From JARRQJ01 sp963810615 (lineage in GTDB: Bacteria > Pseudomonadota > Gammaproteobacteria > DRLM01): DNA of 64,000 nucleotides. The stretch lies in the NCBI GenBank assembly GCA_963810615.1, contig CAWEOA010000001.1:294189-358188 (forward strand), read 5' to 3'. The position numbers and the translations under genes were made by a program. The notes under the pieces were generated by a model. That model was not told the origin of the DNA. It made no database searches and saw nothing but the letters and a program-made list of their open reading frames with translations. Positions 1 to 6,292 of this stretch are shown here, piece after piece; within the stretch, counting starts at the first letter, position 1; the number at the start of each line of letters is the position of its first letter.

Positions 1-881
1 AAGGTGAGGAGCTGTACCGCGAAATGAAGCAAGCCGGTGTGCTGACGAATATGGTGATGATCTTCGGTCAGATGAACGAGCCGCCCGGCGCCCGTTTCCG
101 CGTCGGCCATGCCGCGCTGACCATGGCCGAGTATTTCCGCGACGACGAACGCCGCGATGTGTTGCTGCTAATCGATAATATCTTCCGCTTTATCCAGGCC
201 GGATCGGAGGTATCCGGCCTGATGGGGCAGATGCCGTCGCGTCTCGGTTATCAGCCCACCATGGGCACCGAGTTGTCACAGTTGGAAGAGCGCATCGCCA
301 ACACTGATCGCGGCGCCATCACCTCGATCCAGGCGGTGTATGTGCCGGCGGACGATTTCACCGATCCGGCGGCGGTGCATACCTTTTCTCACCTTTCAGC
401 GTCCATTGTGCTGTCGCGCAAGCGGGCCGGCGAAGGACTTTATCCGGCCATCGATCCGTTACAGTCCAGTTCCAAAATGGCCACGCCGGGCATCGTCGGC
501 GCACGACACTATCGCCTGGCCCAGGAAGTCCGGCGCACACTGGCGCAATATACGGATCTCAAGGATATCATCGCCATGCTTGGTCTGGAACAGTTGTCGC
601 CGCAGGACCGCAACGTGGTGGCGCGCGCCCGCCGGCTGGAGCGTTTTCTCACTCAGCCGTTTTTCACCACCGAGCAATTCACCGGCCTGCAAGGTAAGCT
701 GGTCAGCCTCGAAGACGCGTTGGACGGCTGTGAGCGTATCCTGAGCGATGAATTCCAGGACTATCCGGAGAGCGCGCTCTACATGATCGGGACGGTTGAC
801 GAAGCGAAGAAAAAGGAGAACCCTGATCCGAAAACCAAGCCGGGGAGCGAACATGCCGCAGCCGACACGCATGAATCTTAA
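1..881 (+). CDS. atpD: N-ATPase F1 subunit beta, 5'-truncated by window edge
   Basis: C-terminal part of a catalytic F-type ATPase beta subunit; the frame is open from base 3 and the true start lies upstream, so the Walker A loop is not in the window. The visible part has the LLLIDNIFRF segment (Walker B region), the Q-A-G-S-E-V-S-G-L-[L/M]-G motif, the MPSRLGYQPT segment and the beta C-terminal helical domain. It heads an operon in the order D-C-Q-R-B-E-F-A-G, the order described for N-ATPases, the second, Na+-linked F-type ATPases found beside a normal F-ATPase in some bacteria and archaea. The C-terminus is charged and Lys/Pro-rich. Its last 29 bases overlap atpC, suggesting translational coupling. 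Confidence 0.96.
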   Translation, partial: GEELYREMKQAGVLTNMVMIFGQMNEPPGARFRVGHAALTMAEYFRDDERRDVLLLIDNIFRFIQAGSEVSGLMGQMPSRLGYQPTMGTELSQLEERIANTDRGAITSIQAVYVPADDFTDPAAVHTFSHLSASIVLSRKRAGEGLYPAIDPLQSSSKMATPGIVGARHYRLAQEVRRTLAQYTDLKDIIAMLGLEQLSPQDRNVVARARRLERFLTQPFFTTEQFTGLQGKLVSLEDALDGCERILSDEFQDYPESALYMIGTVDEAKKKENPDPKTKPGSEHAAADTHES

Positions 882-1260
882 GGTTCTCCTGCCGTTTCGA
901 ATCTTCGCCGAGAAGACCGGCGTAGCGCGCATCGTCGCGGAGACCCGTGCGGGCTCGTTCGGGATCTTGCCGCTGCGGCTCGATTGCGTGGCGGCGCTTA
1001 CCCCGGGCATTCTGATCTACGAAACTGACATGGAGGGCGAGGTTTACGTCGCCGTGGATGAAGGGGTCCTGGTCAAGACCGGCCCGGACGTGCTCGTTTC
1101 CGTGCGCCGGGCGCTGGGTGGGACTGACCTCGGCCAATTGCGCGACGCCGTGGAGCGGGAGTTTCTGACCCTGGACGAGCACGAGCAAAGCGTGAGGTCG
1201 GTGCTGGCGAAAATGGAAAGCGACTTCATCCGTCGTATGGCGGCGTTTCACAATGAGTGA
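853..1260 (+). CDS. atpC: N-ATPase F1 subunit epsilon
   Basis: 135-residue epsilon subunit of the central stalk. The N-terminal beta-barrel domain is recognisable (segments MNLKVLLPFRIF and GSFGILPLRLDCVAALTPGI, the usual 'G.fgIlp.H' region), followed by a helical tail ending in MAAFHNE. The ATG at 853 is chosen because GGGGAG sits about 7 bases upstream; an internal ATG at 871 is the alternative. It overlaps the end of atpD and the start of atpQ (8-base overlap). In ordinary F-ATPase operons epsilon follows beta at the 3' end; here the D-C pair opens the operon, as in N-ATPases. Confidence 0.93.
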   Translation: MPQPTRMNLKVLLPFRIFAEKTGVARIVAETRAGSFGILPLRLDCVAALTPGILIYETDMEGEVYVAVDEGVLVKTGPDVLVSVRRALGGTDLGQLRDAVEREFLTLDEHEQSVRSVLAKMESDFIRRMAAFHNE

Positions 1261-1591
1261 TGAATCGCAAAATAAGCCCGCGAAGCCGAAGCCGTCGCTC
1301 AGTCAGGAGGTCGGCGTGAAGGCGGCGCGTAAGCTTAAGGCGCAGCGCAACGCCGCGCCGGGCGTGTGGTTCGGCCTGGGTATTATGGGGATCGTCGGCT
1401 GGTCGGTGGCGATTCCGACACTGCTCGGCGCGGCGCTCGGGTTGTGGCTGGACCAGCGTTATCCGGGGGGCCGCTCCTGGACATTGGCGCTGCTGGTGGC
1501 CGGACTCACGATCGGCTGCTTCAATGCGTGGCATTGGGTTGCCAGGGAAGACAAAGCCATGCGGGACGAACAGGAGGATATGGATGAGTGA
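1253..1591 (+). CDS. atpQ: N-ATPase accessory membrane protein AtpQ (AtpI-like)
   Basis: 112-residue protein with a basic, Lys/Arg-rich N-terminal 40 residues and two predicted membrane helices (about residues 40-62 and 73-95), with a charged Glu/Asp-rich C-terminus. The arrangement matches the AtpI-like protein AtpQ of N-ATPase operons, which is thought to help assemble or stabilise the c-ring. Position between atpC and atpR is diagnostic. It overlaps atpC by 8 bases and atpR by an ATGAGTGA junction, so the three genes are probably translationally coupled. Assignment rests on topology and position more than on a catalytic motif. Confidence 0.85.
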   Translation: MSDESQNKPAKPKPSLSQEVGVKAARKLKAQRNAAPGVWFGLGIMGIVGWSVAIPTLLGAALGLWLDQRYPGGRSWTLALLVAGLTIGCFNAWHWVAREDKAMRDEQEDMDE

Positions 1592-1898
1592 ATGGTTGAT
1601 GTCGGCACTGACCTTAGTGGCGGGTCTGTTACTCGGCGCCATTTTCTTCGGCGGCCTTTGGTGGACGGTGCGCAAGGGCGTGTCGTCCAAACGACCGGCG
1701 CTTTTGTTCCTGGGCAGCCTGCTGGTGCGGACAGCTATCGTCATTACCGGGTTTTATGTCGTCTCGGACGGCCATTGGCAGCGCTTGCTGACATGTCTGC
1801 TCGGATTCGTCATCGCGCGTTTCATTGTGACGCGGCTCGTCGGTCCGCCGCTCCGACACCACAACGTTCCAGTGAAGGAGGCCGGTCATGCACCTTAG
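1584..1898 (+). CDS. atpR: N-ATPase accessory membrane protein AtpR
   Basis: 104-residue hydrophobic protein with about three membrane helices. It carries the segment GSLLVRTAIVITGFY, whose intramembrane Arg is the sort of residue for which AtpR is known; AtpR has been proposed to interact with the c-subunit carboxylate during assembly. The start at 1584 is within the overlap with atpQ. It overlaps atpB by 11 bases. The gene is specific to N-ATPase operons, so with atpQ it is the best genetic marker of this ATPase type. The function in the family is a proposal, not seen in the sequence. Confidence 0.85.
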   Translation: MSEWLMSALTLVAGLLLGAIFFGGLWWTVRKGVSSKRPALLFLGSLLVRTAIVITGFYVVSDGHWQRLLTCLLGFVIARFIVTRLVGPPLRHHNVPVKEAGHAP

Positions 1899-2583
1899 TC
1901 CCGACGAGGTCATCTTCTGGCAATACGGTTTGTTAAAACTCAACGCCACCATTGTCTTCACCTGGGCATTGATGTTCATTCTGGTCGTAGGATCGAAGCT
2001 CATCACCCGCAAAATTTCCATCGGACTGGAACGCGCCCGCTGGCAGAATCTACTCGAAATTGTCGTCATCGCCATCGAGAAACAAATTGAAGAAGTGGGC
2101 CTCAGTCGCCCAAGAATGTATCTAGGCTTCCTGGCCACAATCTTCCTGTTTCTTGCCATGGCCGCCCTCTGCACTATCATCCCCGGTTACCAGCCGCCGA
2201 CGGGCTCGCTCTCCACCACGACGGCGCTGGCACTGTGCGTATTTGTGGCAGTTCCGCTTTTCGGCATAGCGGAGCGCGGCTTGGGCAGTTACCTCAAGTC
2301 CTACGCGCAGCCGACCTTCTTCATGTTGCCGTTCAATATCATCAGCGAAATGTCCCGTACGCTGGCGCTGGCCGTTCGTCTGTTCGGCAACATGATGAGC
2401 GGAGCGATGATCATCGCTATCCTGCTCAGCATCACACCCTTTATATTTCCGATCGTCATGATGGCTTTGGGCTTGCTCACCGGTATGGTGCAGGCATACA
2501 TCTTCGCCATCTTGGCCGCGGTTTACATCGCGGCCGCGACGCGTGTCAGTAGGCTAAAACCCGAATTGGCGAATAATCAATGA
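1888..2583 (+). CDS. atpB: N-ATPase Fo subunit a
   Basis: 231-residue polytopic stator subunit that forms the ion half-channels against the c-ring. The essential Arg of the a subunit is in LALAVRLFGNMMSG (about residues 160-173), and the C-terminal helix with MVQAYIFAILAAVYIAAAT is typical. The N-terminus LSPDEVIFWQYG is short and lacks a cleavable signal. RBS AAGGAGG lies 8-14 bases upstream of the ATG, inside atpR. The start codon overlaps atpR. Confidence 0.95.
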   Translation: MHLSPDEVIFWQYGLLKLNATIVFTWALMFILVVGSKLITRKISIGLERARWQNLLEIVVIAIEKQIEEVGLSRPRMYLGFLATIFLFLAMAALCTIIPGYQPPTGSLSTTTALALCVFVAVPLFGIAERGLGSYLKSYAQPTFFMLPFNIISEMSRTLALAVRLFGNMMSGAMIIAILLSITPFIFPIVMMALGLLTGMVQAYIFAILAAVYIAAATRVSRLKPELANNQ

Positions 2584-2607
2584 AAGCTAACACTTGAAGG
2601 AGTCACT

Positions 2608-2889
2608 ATGGACAGCATGACAATTATCGCGGCTGTATCAATTGTCACCGCCGGCGTTACCACCGGGTTCGGCACGATGGGGCCGGCGCTGGGCGAGGGA
2701 AGGGCGGTCGCGACCGCGCTGACTTCGCTGGCCCAGCAGCCCGACGCTTCCGCCACCATCACCCGGACCCTGTTCGTCGGCCTGGCGATGATCGAGTCCA
2801 CGGCCATCTACTGTTTCGTGGTTTCGATGATTCTCATCTTCGCCAACCCGTTCTGGAACCACATGATTGTCCAAACCGCCGGAAAGTAG
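2608..2889 (+). CDS. atpE: N-ATPase Fo subunit c with Na+-binding residues
   Basis: 93-residue two-helix proteolipid that forms the rotor ring. Helix 1 has the Gly-rich motif ending ALGEG, and helix 2 has MIESTAIYCFV followed by ANPFW. Aligned by eye with the Ilyobacter Na+ c subunit, its ligands Q32, E65, S66, T67 and Y70 correspond to E30, E63, S64, T65 and Y68 here. The Na+ site is therefore kept, with a second carboxylate in helix 1, as reported for N-ATPases. Na+ (rather than H+) transport is inferred. A good RBS (GAAGGAG) precedes the ATG, fitting the high stoichiometry of subunit c. Confidence 0.96.
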   Translation: MDSMTIIAAVSIVTAGVTTGFGTMGPALGEGRAVATALTSLAQQPDASATITRTLFVGLAMIESTAIYCFVVSMILIFANPFWNHMIVQTAGK

Positions 2890-2893
2890 ACTT

Positions 2894-3724
2894 ATGCTGA
2901 TCGACTGGTTCACCGTCGCCGCCCAGGTGGTCAATTTTCTGATCCTGGTGTGGTTGCTGAAGCGCTTTCTTTACACGCCCATCCTCCACGCCATCGACGC
3001 GCGCGAGCAGCGGATCGCTCTGGCGCTCGAGGACGCCACTGCAAAAAAGGCCGAAGCCCAACAGGAACGCGACGAATTCCGCCACAAGAATGAGGCGCTC
3101 GACCAGCAGCGCGCCGAACTTTTGAGCCAAGCGACGGATGCGGCGCAAACCGTACGTCAACGGCTTTTGGATGAAGCGCAGCGGGACTCGGATGCCCTGC
3201 GTGCCCGGCGGCAGGATGCCTTGAAGCGCGAACAGCTAAGTCTGAATGCCGAGATCAGTCGTCGTACCCGGGAGGAGGTCTTTGCCATTGCGCAAAAGAC
3301 GCTGACAGACCTCGCCGGGGTAAGTCTGGAAGCGCGCATGAGCGAGGTGTTCGCGCTTCGCCTGCAAGCGCTGAGCGGTGAGGCGAAAGAAGTTCTTGTC
3401 GAGGCCTTTGAAGCATCGTCCGACCCGGTGCTCGTGCGCAGCGCCTTCGAGCTGCCGTCGGAGCAACGCGCCGTGATACAAACAGCGCTCAAAGACACCT
3501 TCCCGGCTGAAATCGAGGTCCGTTTCGAGACGGCGCCGAACGTGATCAGCGGCATCGAACTCAGTGCCGGCGGGCGCAAGGTCTCTTGGAGCATCGCGGA
3601 TTATCTCGCGACATTGGAAAAGAGCATAGGCGAATTGTTGGCGGAGCCGTCCAAGCCGCAAGCCGAATCCGAGGTCGAAGGAAAGTCCGGAGCTGAAGCC
3701 GCTACGGGCGAGGAGAGCAAATGA
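2894..3724 (+). CDS. atpF: N-ATPase Fo subunit b with long C-terminal, delta-like region
   Basis: 276-residue peripheral-stalk subunit, much longer than the usual 156-170 residues. An N-terminal membrane helix (residues 4-24, DWFTVAAQVVNFLILVWLL) is followed by a long charged coiled coil (about 30-160). Residues about 180-250 resemble the C-terminal domain of subunit delta/OSCP: 'RSAFELPSEQRAVIQ', 'NVISGIELSAGGRKVSWSI' and 'LATLEK' match the delta pattern 'saveLs..q...l', 'lIGGi.i..g...iD.Si' and 'L..L'. No separate delta gene is present. A Glu/Ala/Lys-rich tail ends the protein. ATG at 2894 follows the atpE stop by 4 bases. Confidence 0.9.
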   Translation: MLIDWFTVAAQVVNFLILVWLLKRFLYTPILHAIDAREQRIALALEDATAKKAEAQQERDEFRHKNEALDQQRAELLSQATDAAQTVRQRLLDEAQRDSDALRARRQDALKREQLSLNAEISRRTREEVFAIAQKTLTDLAGVSLEARMSEVFALRLQALSGEAKEVLVEAFEASSDPVLVRSAFELPSEQRAVIQTALKDTFPAEIEVRFETAPNVISGIELSAGGRKVSWSIADYLATLEKSIGELLAEPSKPQAESEVEGKSGAEAATGEESK

Positions 3725-5274
3725 GCGCACCGCCTGATTCCTTGCATACTGTCTTTGACCAGGCGTACGCGGGCTTAAGCCGGGGACGCGAAAACTTCAC
3801 GCCGCAGCTGGCGCCACACGAGGTCGGCACGATCACCAGCGTCTCGACAGGCATCGCCCGGATATCCGGCCTTCCCGGTGTGGGCTTTGAGGAGTTGGTG
3901 AAATTTCCCGGCGATGTGTTCGGTATTGCTTTCAACGTCGACGCGGATGAAATCGGCGTCGTGCTGCTCGGTGATTACTGGCATCTGCACGCGGGCGATG
4001 AAGTCGAGCGCACCGGCCGGGTCATGGACGTGGCAGTGGGCGACCGCTTGCTGGGACGCGTTCTGGATCCGCTCGGCCGGCCGCTTGACGGCAACGGGCC
4101 GGTGGTAGCCAGCGAGCGCTTGCCCATCGAACGTCCCGCTCCCCCCATCATGGACCGCGCGCCGGTCACCGTGCCGCTGCAGACAGGCCTCAAGGTCGTC
4201 GACGCGCTCATTCCCATCGGACGCGGCCAGCGCGAGCTGATTCTGGGTGACCGTCAGACGGGAAAAACCGCCATGGCGATCGACACCATCCTCAACCAGC
4301 GCGGCAAGGATGTCCTGTGTGTCTATTGCGCCATCGGTCAGCGTGCGTCCGCCGTGGCGAAGGCCGTGGCCATCTTGCAGGCCAAGGGCGCGATGGATTA
4401 CAGCGTGGTAATGGTCACTGAGGGCAACGACCCGCCCGGTCTCGCCTACATCGCCCCATACGCCGCCACCAGTATCGCGGAGCATTTTATGGAGCAAGGC
4501 CGCGATGTGCTCATCGTTTACGACGATCTCACCCATCACGCCCGCGCCTATCGCGAGCTGTCCCTGCTGTTGCGCAGGCCACCCGGTCGCGAAGCCTTTC
4601 CCGGCGACATCTTCTATATTCATTCTCGGCTGCTGGAACGGGCGACGCGTCTACGCGCGGGTCGGGGGGGCGGTTCGCTGACCGCCTTGCCCATAATAGA
4701 AACTGAAGCGCAGGATATTTCCGCCTATATTCCGACCAACCTGATTTCCATTACGGACGGGCAGATTTACCTCTCGCCGTCGCTGTTCGAATTGGGCGTA
4801 CTCCCCGCGGTCGATGTAGGAAAATCCGTGTCGCGCGTCGGTGGCAAGGCGCAGCGGGCAGCCTACCGCGCGGTGGCGGGCGACCTCAAGCTCGCCTACG
4901 CGCAATTCGAGGAACTCGAGAGCTTTGCCCGGTTCGGCGCCCACCTGGATGAAGAGACCCGCAAGATCATCGAACATGGACGGCGAATCCGCGCCTGTCT
5001 CAAACAGTCCGAATTCGCCCCGGTGTCCATGGCCGCACAGATCGCTATCTTATTGGCGTTGAGCGCCGAACTTTTCGATGATGTGGCGCTTGACCTGATG
5101 ACGGATGCCGAGCAGGCTGTGCGCGCGGCGGTATCTGATATCCCGTCGGAGGTGCGCGAGCGCTTGGATACCGCGCAAACACTAAGCGATGAGGATCGTG
5201 AATCGATAATCCAAATCGCCCGCCAAGCGCTGGATCACTTTCAGCCCAAGCCGGCACCCAAGGCGCAGTCATGA
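3721..5274 (+). CDS. atpA: N-ATPase F1 subunit alpha
   Basis: 517-residue regulatory nucleotide-binding subunit. Walker A GDRQTGKTA is at about residues 176-184; the DALIPIGRGQRELILGDR run before it and the segment EAFPGDIFYIHSRLLERA further on are alpha signatures, as is the arginine-finger region AYIPTNLISITDGQI. Length is normal. The start overlaps atpF by ATGA and the stop overlaps atpG by ATGA, so the three genes should be co-translated. Confidence 0.97.
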   Translation: MSAPPDSLHTVFDQAYAGLSRGRENFTPQLAPHEVGTITSVSTGIARISGLPGVGFEELVKFPGDVFGIAFNVDADEIGVVLLGDYWHLHAGDEVERTGRVMDVAVGDRLLGRVLDPLGRPLDGNGPVVASERLPIERPAPPIMDRAPVTVPLQTGLKVVDALIPIGRGQRELILGDRQTGKTAMAIDTILNQRGKDVLCVYCAIGQRASAVAKAVAILQAKGAMDYSVVMVTEGNDPPGLAYIAPYAATSIAEHFMEQGRDVLIVYDDLTHHARAYRELSLLLRRPPGREAFPGDIFYIHSRLLERATRLRAGRGGGSLTALPIIETEAQDISAYIPTNLISITDGQIYLSPSLFELGVLPAVDVGKSVSRVGGKAQRAAYRAVAGDLKLAYAQFEELESFARFGAHLDEETRKIIEHGRRIRACLKQSEFAPVSMAAQIAILLALSAELFDDVALDLMTDAEQAVRAAVSDIPSEVRERLDTAQTLSDEDRESIIQIARQALDHFQPKPAPKAQS

Positions 5275-6173
5275 GCGATACCTCAGCGAGCCTGCGCCGC
5301 AAGATCACCAGCGCCGGAGATCTACAATCCGTCGTCCGCACTATGAAGGCTCTGGCCGCTTCAAGTATCGGCCAATACGAGCAATCGGTGCGTGCCTTGG
5401 GCGACTACTATCGCACCGTGGAGCTGGGCTTGAGCGTCTGTTTCCGCGGCGATGGTTCCGCGGCGTGGACGAACGGAACGCCAAGACGAACGGATGCGGG
5501 TGCGATCGGGGCGGTGGTGTTCGGCTCCGACCAGGGCTTAGTGGGGCAGTTTAACGATGTGGTCGCCGATGCCGCGGTTAAGGCATTGGCCGGTCGGCCG
5601 GGCAAGGCCGAGGTCTGGGCCGTCGGCGAACGTGTTCATGGGTGCCTGGCGGACGCCGGCATGCCGCTGATGGGATTGTTCAACGTGCCGAACTCCGTTC
5701 AGGCCATTACTACGCTGGTCGGGCAGATTCTAGTGGAGAGCGAGACGCGTCTCAGTCAAGGTGAAGTGAATGAATTCTACCTCTTCTATAACCGGCCTAC
5801 GTCCGAGGCCGTGTATGCCCCGACCAGTCAGCGACTGTTGCCGCTGGACGATAACTGGCGCCGCAGGCTGATTGAGCATCCCTGGCCGACGGGAAACCTC
5901 CCAGAGCTTATGGGTGACGACACCTCAACCTTGCGGGCACTCATCCGCGAATATCTTTTCGTCTCGCTGTTCAGAGCGTGCGCCGAATCCCTCGCCAGCG
6001 AGAATGCGAGCCGCCTGGCGGCGATGCAACGCGCCGACAAAAACATCGACGAATTACTGGAGGACCTCAACGGGAAATTCTATCGATTGCGCCAGAGCGT
6101 CATCGACGAGGAACTGTTCGACGTGATAGCCGGCTTCGAGGCGCTGATCGGAGCGCGCAAGCAAGCACAATAA
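5271..6173 (+). CDS. atpG: N-ATPase F1 subunit gamma
   Basis: 300-residue central-stalk subunit. The N-terminal helix SLRRKITSAGDLQSVVRTMKALAASSIGQYE and the C-terminal helix (SLASENASRLAAMQRADKNIDELLEDL..FYRLRQSVIDEELFDVIAGFEAL) are the two long coiled-coil helices of gamma; the middle Rossmann-like domain is more divergent than in housekeeping AtpG, as is usual in N-ATPases. It is the last gene of the operon; 119 bases separate it from the P-type ATPase and I see no clear terminator there. Confidence 0.94.
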   Translation: MSDTSASLRRKITSAGDLQSVVRTMKALAASSIGQYEQSVRALGDYYRTVELGLSVCFRGDGSAAWTNGTPRRTDAGAIGAVVFGSDQGLVGQFNDVVADAAVKALAGRPGKAEVWAVGERVHGCLADAGMPLMGLFNVPNSVQAITTLVGQILVESETRLSQGEVNEFYLFYNRPTSEAVYAPTSQRLLPLDDNWRRRLIEHPWPTGNLPELMGDDTSTLRALIREYLFVSLFRACAESLASENASRLAAMQRADKNIDELLEDLNGKFYRLRQSVIDEELFDVIAGFEALIGARKQAQ

Positions 6174-6292
6174 TCCACACACGCGCAGCGACAAGAAAGA
6201 AGGCAAGACCTCGAGTTCGTTCGATAAGCAGTGATGAATGACCTGGACGCTTTCATTGCCTGCCGCATAGGAAAGACAGGAGAATAGCCCTT

